Origin: Pseudomonadota bacterium
GTDB taxonomy: Bacteria; Desulfobacterota; Desulfobacteria; Desulfobacterales; RPRI01
NCBI GenBank assembly: GCA_018817425.1
Contig: JAHITX010000020.1
Coordinates: forward strand, 1-64,000
Direction of reading: 5' to 3'
Length of the DNA: 64,000 nucleotides
Each line of letters opens with the position of its first letter. The first letter of the stretch is position 1. Positions 26,733-36,289 of this stretch are shown here, piece by piece. The notes beneath the pieces are model-generated. The model ran no database searches and had not been told where the DNA came from. It saw nothing but the letters and a program-made list of their open reading frames with translations. A program made the translations under genes and the position numbers.

Positions 26733-28022
26733 TTATTTTCTTTCAATAACCATGGCCATTCCCATACCGCCGCCTATACACATGGAAATAAGCCCTGTAG
26801 AATATCCTTTTCTTTTCATCTGGTTCATTCCTGAAACCATTTGGCGAGCACCTGTGCAGCCAATGGGATGCCCCAAAGAAATGCCGCTTCCCAGTTCATT
26901 CGGTCTGTCATTATCAATACCAAGTTCGCGCATACAACCGATAGCCTGCGATGCAAATGCTTCATTTAATTCTATCATGTCAATATCATTTAATGTCATG
27001 GAGGCTAATTTCAATGCTTTTTTAATAGCAGGAACAGGCCCAAGTCCCATATATGCCGGATCAACACCACCGGATGCAAAAGACTTGACATAAACAATAG
27101 GTTCAAGTCCAAGCTCTTTGGCCTTATCAAGGCTCATCATAACAACTGCCGCAGCTCCGTCATTTATTCCCGAAGCATTTCCGGCTGTCACGGTTCCGTC
27201 TTTTTTGAATGCCGGTCTTAATTTTCCCATTTTTTCAACGCTTGTTTCCATTGGGCGCTCATCAGTATCAACTATAGTGTCACCTTTTCGCGTTTTTATC
27301 ACAACAGGGGTTATTTCCTGGGCAAATATGCCGTTTTTTATTGCAGCCATAGCTCTTTCATGGCTGAGTGCGCCTAGTTGATCCTGCTCTTCTCTGCTGA
27401 TCCCATACATAGCAGCAATATTTTCAGCGGTTAATCCCATATGATAGCCATAAAATATCTCATATAATCCATCCAAAACCATTAAATCCTGGATCTGGCC
27501 GTTTCCGGTAATTTCCATTCTGTAACCCCAGCGGGCTTTTGGAAGCGCCATCGGTACAAGGCTCATGTTTTCCTGTCCACCGGCTATTATGACATCGGCC
27601 TGTCCGGCCATTATGGAAGTTGCGCCCAAAGCAATCGCCCTAAGTCCTGAACTGCACACTTTATTAATAGTAAAGGCAGGAGTCTCCTTCGGAATACCAC
27701 CACGTATCATTGATTGTCTTGCAGGATTTTGCCCCAATCCGGCCTGAAGCACATTTCCCATTATAACTTCATCAATTTCAATTGCTTGTTTTGAATCATC
27801 CCAATCAAAATATTTGCTTTCAAGCTCGGTTATACCTTTATCTTTCAATTTTTCCGGAGCATTATCTAATGTATTTGCTCCAACAACAGGCCTGAGCCCC
27901 GTTCTTTTAAGAGCATCTTTTATAACCAGACCACCTAAATCAATAGCAGAAACATCTTTTAAGGTTCCACCAAATGACCCTACAGCAGTTCTTGCGCCTC
28001 CAACTATTACAACTTCTTTCAT
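26733..28022 (-). CDS. Acetyl-CoA C-acetyltransferase (thiolase)
   Basis: Thiolase of 429 residues, longer than the usual 390-400 because of a charged insert of about 35 residues after [16 protein letters not shown] (roughly residues 44-78). The acylated cysteine is in [15 protein letters not shown] near residue 125, the NEAFA motif near 345, the catalytic His in [11 protein letters not shown] near 386 and the second Cys in [11 protein letters not shown] near 416. All catalytic residues are intact. A strong AGGAGG site precedes the ATG. Either direction of acetoacetyl-CoA chemistry is possible; in sulfate reducers it often serves fatty acid oxidation. Confidence 0.93.
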   Translation of the reverse strand: MKEVVIVGGARTAVGSFGGTLKDVSAIDLGGLVIKDALKRTGLRPVVGANTLDNAPEKLKDKGITELESKYFDWDDSKQAIEIDEVIMGNVLQAGLGQNPARQSMIRGGIPKETPAFTINKVCSSGLRAIALGATSIMAGQADVIIAGGQENMSLVPMALPKARWGYRMEITGNGQIQDLMVLDGLYEIFYGYHMGLTAENIAAMYGISREEQDQLGALSHERAMAAIKNGIFAQEITPVVIKTRKGDTIVDTDERPMETSVEKMGKLRPAFKKDGTVTAGNASGINDGAAAVVMMSLDKAKELGLEPIVYVKSFASGGVDPAYMGLGPVPAIKKALKLASMTLNDIDMIELNEAFASQAIGCMRELGIDNDRPNELGSGISLGHPIGCTGARQMVSGMNQMKRKGYSTGLISMCIGGGMGMAMVIERK

Positions 28023-28391
28023 ATCAAAAAACCTCCTGATTTTGACGGCTTAAAATAATGCAACCGTCAGGTTTTAAAGTACTATTTTTTTATTTAACAA
28101 GTTTATCAATTAATCATCAGAAAATACCGTTTTATTAAAACGATTCATGCATCTTTGAAAAATTAAGCCGGAAGTTTATTACCACATAAGAAGATAAAAG
28201 GTCAATGATTAGAAGAAAATAAGAAATAATAATCCTGCCTGAATCATAACATTAAAATGAAACTTGCATTCCAATGCTGTATGCTATAAACTCTGTACAT
28301 TGTTCACTATAATGGAGAGTTAAAAACTCAGATATATATAAAATCAAATCGTATATATCAACAACACTTAAATTTTTCATCTGACTAAACA
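28023..28391. promoter_or_regulatory. Divergent intergenic region between thiolase and prsK
   Basis: 369 AT-rich bases that must hold both promoters. A TATAAT at 28308-28313 lies 78 bases before prsK, but no matching -35 box is obvious. An 8-bp inverted repeat GATATATA (28331-28338) and TATATATC (28352-28359) lies between it and the start. No coding frame was recognised. Confidence 0.35.
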
Positions 28392-30497
28392 ATGTTTAAC
28401 ATAACTATCTCATATATTGCAGCTGCGGTAGCAGCAGGAATTGCGCTTCTTGCGCTGTGGCGGGAACCTCGCTCTTTTATTCATCGTATTTTTGCAGCAG
28501 GCATGATTTTATGTTCAGTAAATGCTGCATTAACCGGGGTTCTTTTCCAGTCATTATCTATAGATAATTTTTTAATACGACAGCAATTCCAGTCAATAAC
28601 CGCTTCATTTCTGCCATCTGTCTGGCTTCTTTTCAGCATAAGCTTTGCCAGGGCTAATTATATGGAACAGATATCAAAATGGAAATGGGTCATTATTTCA
28701 TTTTTTATTCTGCCTGTATTAATAGCCATTTTTTTCAGAGACTCCTTCTTTTCGGGAGAACCCGTTTTAACAAAAACCTCCGAACTTTTTATCGCAATCG
28801 GAAGATCAGGATATATATGGCATCTTATCTGGATATTATCTGCAATCCTGATTCTGATGAATTTTGAAAAAACATTCCGACATGCCACAGGTCATATACG
28901 CTGGCAAACCAAATTCATGTTTCTCGGCCTGGGAGCTATAATAGGAATACGTCTTTTCACTTACAGCTATGTACTGCTTTTCAAAGGTGTAACTACAGGT
29001 CTTTATGTTATTAATCAAGGAGCTCTTCTTGTAGCCGCAATCCTTATTTTACGGTCACTATTACGTGGGAAACCTCTTAATGCCAGTATCCAGCTTTCCC
29101 ATCAGCTTTTATATAATTCATTTACAATGCTTATCGCAGGCATCTACTTTATATTAGTAGGAGCTCTAACATGGCTTTCCGTTCATTTTGCATGGTTAGA
29201 TAATACTTATCTAATAATATTTTTTGCATTTACAGCTTTATTAATAATATTAAGTCTGCTTCTTTCAGACCGTCTGCGGGTAAAGAGAAAACGTTTCATA
29301 AGCCGTCATTTCAAACGACCCCAGTATGACTACCGGAAAATCTGGGGAGATTTTACAAACAGAACCGCTTCTGTTACACAAACAAAAGATCTTTGCAGCA
29401 TTATTGTAAACATGGTTTCTGAAACTATGGAGATTCTATCCGTAAGCATCTGGATAGTTGACGATAAACAGGAAAGAATGTCTTTAGAAGGTTCAACAGT
29501 ATTTACGGATGCAAAAGCAGATTCAATGAGTTTTTCAGGTTATAATATAGCCGATCTTACCCGAACAATGGAAGAACAGTCTGTTTTGCTTGATCTTAAA
29601 GGAAATACAGCCGGCTGGGTGAAGTCTCTAAACCGCATCTATGATGCAGAAACTCGCGAATCGCGCATAAGATACTGTGTCCCGCTAAATGCCGCAGGTC
29701 AACTTATCGGGATTATGACGTTAAGCGAAAAAGTTTTTTATGAGCCCCTTTCTTTTGAAGAAACCGAGCTTGTTAGAACCATTGGCGATCAGGCGGCTGC
29801 TATTTTGCAAAACTTGAGGCTTTCGGAACATCTTCGCAAAGTAAAAGAACTAGAGGCATTCCAGGCCATGTCTGCTTTTTTTATGCATGACCTGAAAAAT
29901 CTTGCGACAAAACTTTCTCTTGTAACACAGAACCTGCCTGTTCTTATAGATAATCCTGAGTTTCGTGCCGATGCTCTTAAAACAATTTCACAAAGCGTAT
30001 TAAAGATAAACAGCATGAGCAGCCGCCTCTCTCTTTTAAGCCAAAAGCTGGAACTTTATGTACAAAAGACTGATCTTAATGAGATGATTACATCTGCAGT
30101 ATCTGATATAAAAGGATATACCCAAGCGTCTGTTTTGCAAAATTTAAACAATGTTCCTTTGGTTTTTATAGATCCTGAACAAATTAATAAAGTACTCGAA
30201 AATCTTCTTATGAATGCCTGTGATGCCATAGAACAGGATGGAAAAATTATAGTTGAAACTGCCAGTCAAGAAAATTGGGTGCAGATCTCTATCTATGACA
30301 ATGGCTGCGGAATGTCTGAGGAATTTATAGCAAATGATCTGTTCCGGCCTTTCAGGACAACAAAAAAGCAAGGCATGGGAATCGGTTTGTTTCACTGTAA
30401 AACAATTGTTGAAGCTCATGGTGGCAGGATAGAGGTTGAAAGCAAAGAAAATAAATGGTCAATGTTTAGGGTGTTTTTGCCGATAAGCAGTAAATAA
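28392..30497 (+). CDS. prsK: PEP-CTERM system histidine kinase PrsK
   Basis: Membrane histidine kinase of 701 residues. About eight membrane helices fill residues 5-295. A cytoplasmic GAF-like domain follows (about 325-480; MVSETMEILSVSIWIVDDKQ). The dimerisation/phosphoacceptor segment has the His in FFMHDLKNLATKLSL near 500, and the HATPase has an N box VLENLLMNACDAIEQDG, a G1 box DNGCGMSEE and a G2 box GMGIGLFHCK near 672. This architecture, with an adjacent PrsR-type regulator, is that of the kinase in exosortase/PEP-CTERM exopolysaccharide loci. No exosortase or polysaccharide genes are in view. The gap to prsR is 57 bases. Confidence 0.88.
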   Translation: MFNITISYIAAAVAAGIALLALWREPRSFIHRIFAAGMILCSVNAALTGVLFQSLSIDNFLIRQQFQSITASFLPSVWLLFSISFARANYMEQISKWKWVIISFFILPVLIAIFFRDSFFSGEPVLTKTSELFIAIGRSGYIWHLIWILSAILILMNFEKTFRHATGHIRWQTKFMFLGLGAIIGIRLFTYSYVLLFKGVTTGLYVINQGALLVAAILILRSLLRGKPLNASIQLSHQLLYNSFTMLIAGIYFILVGALTWLSVHFAWLDNTYLIIFFAFTALLIILSLLLSDRLRVKRKRFISRHFKRPQYDYRKIWGDFTNRTASVTQTKDLCSIIVNMVSETMEILSVSIWIVDDKQERMSLEGSTVFTDAKADSMSFSGYNIADLTRTMEEQSVLLDLKGNTAGWVKSLNRIYDAETRESRIRYCVPLNAAGQLIGIMTLSEKVFYEPLSFEETELVRTIGDQAAAILQNLRLSEHLRKVKELEAFQAMSAFFMHDLKNLATKLSLVTQNLPVLIDNPEFRADALKTISQSVLKINSMSSRLSLLSQKLELYVQKTDLNEMITSAVSDIKGYTQASVLQNLNNVPLVFIDPEQINKVLENLLMNACDAIEQDGKIIVETASQENWVQISIYDNGCGMSEEFIANDLFRPFRTTKKQGMGIGLFHCKTIVEAHGGRIEVESKENKWSMFRVFLPISSK

Positions 30498-30554
30498 AGA
30501 TAAACGGTTCATATATTGTCAAGAGATATAAGTCACAATATTTAAGGACAAGGG

Positions 30555-31913
30555 ATGAAAAAACCAAAAATATTGATAGTAGATGATGATGAAGATTTGA
30601 GAACACAGATGAAGTGGGCTTTGGCCAACGACTACAGGGTTTTTCTGGCCGAAGATCGAAAGAGCGCTCTTGCTGTATTTAAAAAGGAAACCCCATCTGT
30701 TATTACACTTGATCTGGGATTGCCTCCACATCCTGCAGGTGTGGAAGAGGGCTTTCTGACCTTGTCTGAAATCCTTGCCGAAAACAGACAGCTCAAGGTA
30801 ATTATCATTACCGGACGCGGAGAAAAAGAAAACGCCCTGCGTGCTGTAGCACAAGGTGCATATGATTTTTTCTACAAACCGATACAAATAGATGAACTTA
30901 AGATTGTTTTAAAACGCGCTTTTTATGTATCTCATCTTGAACAGGAACAACGTATTCTACAAAGCCGGTTGAGCGGCAACTCCTTTGAAGGCATGCTGGG
31001 CACCTGCCCCCAAATAATGGAAGTGTTTTCAATAATAAAAAAGGTGTCAACAACAGATGCTCCTGTTCTTGTAACAGGAGAAAGCGGTACGGGCAAGGAA
31101 CTGGTCGCCCGTGCTATTCACAGTCTTAGTTACCGCAAATCTAATTCTTTTATTGCTATTAACTGCGGCGCCATACCTGAAAATCTTCTTGAAAGTGAGC
31201 TTTTCGGACATGAAAAGGGATCTTTCACAGGTGCTCATACGCAACGTAAAGGCCGTATTGAAATGGCTGAAGGTGGTACCCTGTTTTTAGATGAAATAGG
31301 CGAACTTCCGCTCTCTCTTCAAGTTAAACTTCTGCGATTCCTTCAGGAAAAAGTTATCGAACGAGTAGGAGGAAGGGAAGTAATTGAAGTTGATACCCGT
31401 GTTCTTTCTGCTACAAACCGCGATCTGGAAGAGGCAATGAAAGATGGAAGTTTCAGAAATGATCTATATTATCGTCTGGGAGTAATTTCAATATCCCTTC
31501 CTCCTTTAAGAGAAAGAAAAGGAGATGTGTTGCTTTTGGCTAAAGCTTTTCTTGAGCGATATACAGATGAAAACAGAAAAAAAATAAAAGGTTACACATC
31601 TGAGGCAATCAATGCTATTTTGCAATATGAATGGCCGGGAAATATCAGAGAACTTGAAAACCGAATAAAACGTGCCGTTATAATGGCTGAAGGCGGTAAA
31701 ATAAGCCCTGAAGATCTTGAGATGACAACTTCTGCACCTGCTAAATTTGAAGGTATGGGGCTCAAGGAAGCACGCGAAGCTTTAGAAAAAGAACTAATTT
31801 TAAAAGCACTTTTCAAAAACAACAGCAATCTGACAAAAGCTGCTTCCGAGCTTGGCATAAGCCGCCCGACTTTATATGATCTTATGGAAAAGTTTGAAAT
31901 CCCGAAAGAATAG
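30555..31913 (+). CDS. prsR: PEP-CTERM response regulator PrsR (sigma-54 activator)
   Basis: NtrC-class regulator of 452 residues. The receiver has the acidic pocket IVDDDED near residue 9 and a phospho-Asp in LDLGLPPHPAG near 54. The insert of PHPAGVEEGF after it is characteristic of PrsR. The AAA+ domain has GESGTGKE, GSFTGAHTQRKG (a GSFTGA variant of the sigma-54 contacting GAFTGA loop), LFLDEIGELPLSLQ and an arginine-finger segment. The C-terminal Fis-type helix-turn-helix is NLTKAASELGISRPTLYDLM. It should be phosphorylated by PrsK and activate sigma-54 promoters, which I could not identify in the window. Confidence 0.9.
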   Translation: MKKPKILIVDDDEDLRTQMKWALANDYRVFLAEDRKSALAVFKKETPSVITLDLGLPPHPAGVEEGFLTLSEILAENRQLKVIIITGRGEKENALRAVAQGAYDFFYKPIQIDELKIVLKRAFYVSHLEQEQRILQSRLSGNSFEGMLGTCPQIMEVFSIIKKVSTTDAPVLVTGESGTGKELVARAIHSLSYRKSNSFIAINCGAIPENLLESELFGHEKGSFTGAHTQRKGRIEMAEGGTLFLDEIGELPLSLQVKLLRFLQEKVIERVGGREVIEVDTRVLSATNRDLEEAMKDGSFRNDLYYRLGVISISLPPLRERKGDVLLLAKAFLERYTDENRKKIKGYTSEAINAILQYEWPGNIRELENRIKRAVIMAEGGKISPEDLEMTTSAPAKFEGMGLKEAREALEKELILKALFKNNSNLTKAASELGISRPTLYDLMEKFEIPKE

Positions 31914-31925
31914 CATCTTTCATCT

Positions 31926-32068
31926 GAGCCACTTTCAAAACGTTTCAGTTTGGTCAAGCTCAAGGCGGGAGAAAATTTCAACCGCAGGGATACATTGAGT
32001 ATTTCGAGGATTGAAATTTGAGCCCAACGCTTAAGATCGGCCAAAATGGGGCGTTTTGAAACTGGCTC
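31926..32068 (-). repeat. 142-bp element, full copy R4, flanked by ATCT duplication
   Basis: Complete copy between convergent prsR and gspN. Ends are GAGCCACTTTCAAAACG and CGTTTTGAAACTGGCTC, imperfect inverted repeats. The flanks are ATCT on both sides (31922-31925 and 32069-32072), a 4-bp target duplication. The last bases contribute to the gspN stop codon, but removing the element with one ATCT still leaves a TGA there, so insertion did not change the protein. Confidence 0.92.
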
Positions 32069-32825
32069 ATCTAATTACATAATAACCGGGTGAGACCCTG
32101 TATTTTTCAAGAGCTTCAAGATATGACGGTTTCATATCAGAAGAAGAATTCACCATTATCTCCATTTTCAAATCTCTTTTATTTCCTTTTATATAACCTT
32201 TGGCCCTGGCATATATTCCATTCCCTTCCATTGCCAAAGATTTTACGGTAATTAATCCATTCTCCTCAAACATTTCTCCACGCATTTTTTTAAACAAATC
32301 AAACGGAATAAGTCCGATACTTTTTATATCTGCATTATTTAAAGAAAACTTAATATTACTTTTATCTTTTATTTTCAAAAAATCAAAATTAATATCTCCT
32401 GTACCACTGATTCCATATAACTTTTCAACTACAGGCAAATCTTTAATATCAATACCACTTCCCTTAATTCGTGCAACAAGGCCGGTACCTTTTTTAAAAC
32501 CGATATTTCCATCAACATCTCCTTTATTGATATTGCAATGAATATCTATCTTCGGAGATAATTTTAAAAAAGAGGCAAAATTTATTCCGGCTTTTAAATT
32601 ATTTATTACTAAAATCAAAGTACCATCAGTACTGCTTATCTGAACATTTTGTTTTTTTATGCTATAAAAAAGTCCTTTTTCAAAACTATCCAAATCTATA
32701 ATAATGTTATATCTTTTAAGAGAGTTTGAGATATAGTCCGACACAAATTTATTGGGAATTGCAATTATCCATAGCCCCCAAAAGACAAAGAATACAACTG
32801 CAATAAAAAAAGCTGCTTTTTTCAT
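32067..32825 (-). CDS. gspN: Type II secretion system protein GspN
   Basis: Last gene of the secretion operon, 252 residues. A single N-terminal membrane anchor (residues 3-22) is followed by a periplasmic domain of beta-rich repeats (SSTDGTLILVINNLKAGINF, GTGDINFDFLKIKDKSNIKF) ending AKGYIKGNKRDLKMEIMVNS, the style of GspN/AsmA-like proteins. GspN is a non-universal T2SS component whose role is not settled. The gene start is 38 bases after gspM. Its stop codon touches element R4. Confidence 0.78.
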   Translation of the reverse strand: MKKAAFFIAVVFFVFWGLWIIAIPNKFVSDYISNSLKRYNIIIDLDSFEKGLFYSIKKQNVQISSTDGTLILVINNLKAGINFASFLKLSPKIDIHCNINKGDVDGNIGFKKGTGLVARIKGSGIDIKDLPVVEKLYGISGTGDINFDFLKIKDKSNIKFSLNNADIKSIGLIPFDLFKKMRGEMFEENGLITVKSLAMEGNGIYARAKGYIKGNKRDLKMEIMVNSSSDMKPSYLEALEKYRVSPGYYVIR

Positions 32826-32862
32826 TTTTAGTTAAACTTGTTATCCGTTAAATATGAGCTAT

Positions 32863-33411
32863 TCAAACTTTTTCGGTAAATAATGATATACTCATGGAAA
32901 TATCTAAAAGTTCAGGGAATGCAAATGATTTTTTTATAGATGCTTTATTTATCTTAAGAAGCATAGGCACATTTTCAATTTTATAAAAAATATTTACCAG
33001 TTCATTGAGACTGACCTGTTCTATCATAACCTCAGCGCTTTTTTCATTCATCCTGCCCTCTATTTCTCTATCTTCCAAACTTTTTATAGATTTTATTTTC
33101 CCTTGAATACCAAGCGGCAAGAATACTTCATCTAAAGCATGAATAATACTGTCGGCCTTTGACAAAGATCTTTTGTTTTCAATAGCACTTATGTGCACAT
33201 TCAGCTTCTTGTATTCATCGCTTAAGGTATAAAAACCATTTTGCCTTATTTTTAGAGCTGATAGTTCTTTTTCTGCTTTTTTATTAAGCATGTGCATAGG
33301 AATAGTAAGAAGAAAAAAACACAGAAGAAGAAATAGTATAATAATATCATTACGCGAATATGTTCTACTGATATGTTGCGATAATTTTTCCGGGATTTGC
33401 CTTAAGTCCAT
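32863..33411 (-). CDS. gspM: Type II secretion system protein GspM (inner membrane platform)
   Basis: 182 residues: a short cytoplasmic start, one membrane helix (IIILFLLLCFFLLTIPM, about residues 24-40), a coiled-coil stretch and a small ferredoxin-like periplasmic domain (VEQVSLNELVNIFYKIENVP pattern, near 125-150). Primary sequence is poorly conserved in this family, so the call rests on topology and on its place between gspL and gspN. GspM stabilises GspL in the assembly platform. It begins two bases after gspL. Confidence 0.75.
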   Translation of the reverse strand: MDLRQIPEKLSQHISRTYSRNDIIILFLLLCFFLLTIPMHMLNKKAEKELSALKIRQNGFYTLSDEYKKLNVHISAIENKRSLSKADSIIHALDEVFLPLGIQGKIKSIKSLEDREIEGRMNEKSAEVMIEQVSLNELVNIFYKIENVPMLLKINKASIKKSFAFPELLDISMSISLFTEKV

Positions 33412-33413
33412 TT

Positions 33414-34526
33414 TTATTCAGGCCTTTCTTTAGCAACAACAGTAAAGAAAACATTTCCGTCGGTTGCCGGTTTAATATCTGTGATCAAAACATCTGATAA
33501 GTATTTTGAGTACTTCCCCCTGGCCTTGTCAACAACTTCCATTGAAACTGCTTCGGCCTTCATTTTAATAAATTCTTTTTCGAACCAGATTTCATTATAA
33601 ATAACTCCTCCTATTTGTTCCTGAGAAAGTTTTAGAAGAAAATCGATGGGATTTACTCCTGTTAAGGCATCACTCTTTTTTTTCATCTCTTTGATATGAG
33701 ATTTTAACTGATATACTTCATTAACTATTTTCTTTTCTTCTGGAAACAAAGCTGCATACATGTTCCTTAAACTTTTCTTCTGTGAAGAAATATCTTTATT
33801 TGTTATTGTCAGATTGATAACAATGTTGGCATTAATAATAAATGCCAGTAAAAAACTTAAAACCACTGTTTTTTTCAGGATACGTTTTCTTCTGGCAATA
33901 TCTTTTGTATAGGCTAAAGGGCCGGATCTTAAATTTATGGTCGGGTGAAAAAGTTCATTTGCTGCTGAACCTGTTCTGTCAATTTCTTCCTTATTTTCCT
34001 TACTTGCGAGGCGTTCAACAAAAAAAAGTGTGTCTTCACCCATTTGAATGATATTAGCAAGATCTATTGATGTTATAATGCGTGGATCAATATTTTTCAG
34101 AGAAAGCTTTTCAATTACAGCATTAATGCAGCTTTTATCGGCATAAACTACCAGTATATCAAATCCGGAATCGGTGTTTTTAAGAACAACTGTTTCAAAA
34201 ACAATATCTTCAGGGTCACCACCTTCAATAAGGCTTCCAAGTTCTAAAGGAATTGCTTTACCCAATTTTTCCTTATCTGAATATGGAAGATTAATTATCC
34301 TGAAATTTAATAACTCCATGGGAATACTCAGATAAAAATCATTGATATCCTCTAAATTCTCATCGGATGAATATTCAAGTGTTTTTTCAAGCTCAATTTT
34401 TCCGGAATTCTCTTTAAAAATATAAACAAGAGTATTATCCTGCCATTTCTCACTTTCATCCTGTTTTATGCAAAAAGTAGAAATAGAACCGCCCGGATGA
34501 ATATCAATAAAACCGATTTTTTTCAT
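33414..34526 (-). CDS. gspL: Type II secretion system protein GspL
   Basis: Bitopic platform protein of 370 residues that links the ATPase GspE to GspM. The ATG at 34526 follows TTGGAGC; the frame stays open 25 codons further, but those codons belong to element R5. The cytoplasmic part (1-220) is actin-like (KKIGFIDIHPGGSISTFCIK; a hydrophobic core and Asp-rich loops), one membrane helix lies near 228-248 (VVLSFLLAFIINANIVINL), and a periplasmic ferredoxin-like domain follows. It is separated from gspK by R5, an interruption of the operon spacing. Confidence 0.82.
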   Translation of the reverse strand: MKKIGFIDIHPGGSISTFCIKQDESEKWQDNTLVYIFKENSGKIELEKTLEYSSDENLEDINDFYLSIPMELLNFRIINLPYSDKEKLGKAIPLELGSLIEGGDPEDIVFETVVLKNTDSGFDILVVYADKSCINAVIEKLSLKNIDPRIITSIDLANIIQMGEDTLFFVERLASKENKEEIDRTGSAANELFHPTINLRSGPLAYTKDIARRKRILKKTVVLSFLLAFIINANIVINLTITNKDISSQKKSLRNMYAALFPEEKKIVNEVYQLKSHIKEMKKKSDALTGVNPIDFLLKLSQEQIGGVIYNEIWFEKEFIKMKAEAVSMEVVDKARGKYSKYLSDVLITDIKPATDGNVFFTVVAKERPE

Positions 34527-34545
34527 AATGCTCCAATTTGCATGA

Positions 34546-34687
34546 GAGCCACTTTCAAAACGTTTCAGTTTGGTCAAGCTCAAGGCGGGTGAAAATTTCA
34601 ACCACAGGAATACATTGAGTATTTCGAGGATTGAAATTTGAGCCCAACGCAGAGATCGGCCAAAATGGGGCGTTTTGAAACTGGCTC
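34546..34687 (-). repeat. 142-bp element, full copy R5, flanked by ATGA duplication
   Basis: Intact 142-bp copy between gspK and gspL. Left end GAGCCACTTTCAAAACG, right end CGTTTTGAAACTGGCTC. Direct ATGA flanks it on both sides (34542-34545 and 34688-34691), the clearest target duplication in the window. It leaves the gspL ribosome site intact but inserts a large potential hairpin in the operon transcript. Confidence 0.93.
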
Positions 34688-34720
34688 ATGATTATAGCGT
34701 TATTCACGATTTGGCTATTT

Positions 34721-35632
34721 TCACCTTTCACACCAGTATTTGGTTAATAATTTATCGCCTTTATTTTCCACAACACATTCTATGATTCTCTTTATCTTAT
34801 TATCCTCTGCCAAAGATGTTATTTTAAAATTTACGGCTTTTACTATAAGCATACCGAGAAGTGACTGCCCCAAAGAACCTTCAAAACCTGCTATTTTAAC
34901 CAGATCACTTGGAGTTTCCAGAGGCTCAAGACCTCTGTACTTTATAATTCTTTCTGCAAGATCTTTTGTAATTTCAGCATTAAGGGCCATAATTACCGGC
35001 AATGATGCGCTATTGATATTTATAATATTAGATGTAACACCTTCAGCACCATATACAGTAATAAAAGGCTTTAATACTTCGTACGTTTTAGAATCCATTC
35101 CATTTATAAGTTTTAGCTCATCAATGCTGTCCAGATAAGCATTTTTAGCACCCTGCTCGGATCTTCCCATCCTTGATTCGCTGTCAGGATCTATCCAGTC
35201 AGCAACCCTGTATGCAACTTGCTCATCAAGCTTTATATTTTTCAAAAGCCTTTTAAATGAATCTATTGAAGATTCATTAGTAGTTCCATTAGGCCAGACA
35301 ATACTGTTTACATTAAATTTTGCGTTCTCATCCTCAACATTCACAAAAACCTTGCCGCCGGACCCATCGGCGTTTTCACCAAATATGTTTCCCAAAGGAA
35401 CCTCATATTTACCCGGATATGTATATGCATAACGTGACTGATTATCTTTAATTATTTTTTTAACAATAGTAATTCCTGATTTGGCAGTCAACGAAAGTTG
35501 GCGGCTGATTCTCCAGTTATTTAAAATTGCATTGGTTGAATATACTTCATGCACAAATTCAACAACCATTGTTGTCATTATCGCAAGGATCATCAGCGTC
35601 AGTATAAGAGCCATCCCCTTATTAGAAGCCAT
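34721..35632 (-). CDS. gspK: Type II secretion minor pseudopilin GspK
   Basis: Large minor pseudopilin of 303 residues that caps the pseudopilus tip. The N-terminal hydrophobic helix GMALILTLMILAIMTTMVVE follows a short leader; as usual for GspK, the Glu at mature position 5 is replaced. The long periplasmic insert contains VNVEDENAKFNVNSIVWPNG, VADWIDPDSESRMGR and helix-hairpin-helix-like blocks (NINSASLPVIMALNAEI, GLEPLETPSDLVKIAGF), all characteristic. Its start base overlaps the gspJ stop, so coupling is expected. Confidence 0.9.
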   Translation of the reverse strand: MASNKGMALILTLMILAIMTTMVVEFVHEVYSTNAILNNWRISRQLSLTAKSGITIVKKIIKDNQSRYAYTYPGKYEVPLGNIFGENADGSGGKVFVNVEDENAKFNVNSIVWPNGTTNESSIDSFKRLLKNIKLDEQVAYRVADWIDPDSESRMGRSEQGAKNAYLDSIDELKLINGMDSKTYEVLKPFITVYGAEGVTSNIININSASLPVIMALNAEITKDLAERIIKYRGLEPLETPSDLVKIAGFEGSLGQSLLGMLIVKAVNFKITSLAEDNKIKRIIECVVENKGDKLLTKYWCER

Positions 35633-36270
35633 TATAAGTTCTTCCCTATTCTGGGTTTTGCTATATCGGAAATCACATAAAGTCTGCCGGTATTATCCCG
35701 TGTTTCTTTATTTGAAATATAAAACGTAACTAAAATCCTTATCTCGTTCGGAACATTTTTTGTCAATGCGCTGTCCCATGTTTTTACCCAGCGATTCCCA
35801 TATTTGCACTCTACGGTAAAAGATTGAACATCTTCTATCATATCAATTTTATTGCTTTGTGTTTTTTGATATAAATCCGGTTGTAAAAAAGCCGATTTTA
35901 TTTCTTTTGTTATGATCAATCTGCCATCTCTCTCTTCCGTGGTATAGTTTATTTTAGCCATACCGTTTGTTAAAGGAGATAATGAGCTCATGGTAAGCCG
36001 GGAGGCCTGGTGGCCATAATAATCTCTGTCATCCATCCTGAACACAGTGTAGCTGTTATCACGAGAATAAATTACGGATTCTATCTCTCTTTTTAATATA
36101 TCAACGAAAGCACGGGATTCCTGAAGTTTAAGCAAGGTTCCATCAACGGCTGCAAGCGCTTTGTGAGAAAGAAAAAAGGTATTATAAAGAGCTGTGAGCA
36201 CCACAGACAATATGGCTATCGATATCAGGATTTCTAATAATGTAAATCCATTAATCCTTGATTCTTTCAC
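35632..36270 (-). CDS. gspJ: Type II secretion minor pseudopilin GspJ
   Basis: 212 residues. A leader of eight residues ending in Gly precedes FTLLEILISIAILSVVLTAL, the type IV-like N-methylation motif with Glu at position 5. The globular domain has SYTVFRMDDRDYYG, IMTKEI-like strands and a final VTFYISNKETRD segment as in GspJ. It forms the tip complex with GspI and GspK. It lies 19 bases after gspI. Confidence 0.86.
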   Translation of the reverse strand: MKESRINGFTLLEILISIAILSVVLTALYNTFFLSHKALAAVDGTLLKLQESRAFVDILKREIESVIYSRDNSYTVFRMDDRDYYGHQASRLTMSSLSPLTNGMAKINYTTEERDGRLIITKEIKSAFLQPDLYQKTQSNKIDMIEDVQSFTVECKYGNRWVKTWDSALTKNVPNEIRILVTFYISNKETRDNTGRLYVISDIAKPRIGKNL

Positions 36271-36289
36271 CTTACCCCTTTCTCTATAA

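Noticed and set aside
31926-32068. R4 as a truncation of gspN or a dedicated prsR/gspN terminator
   Set aside because: Removing the element and one ATCT leaves the same TGA stop, so the protein is unchanged; no T-run follows the hairpin.
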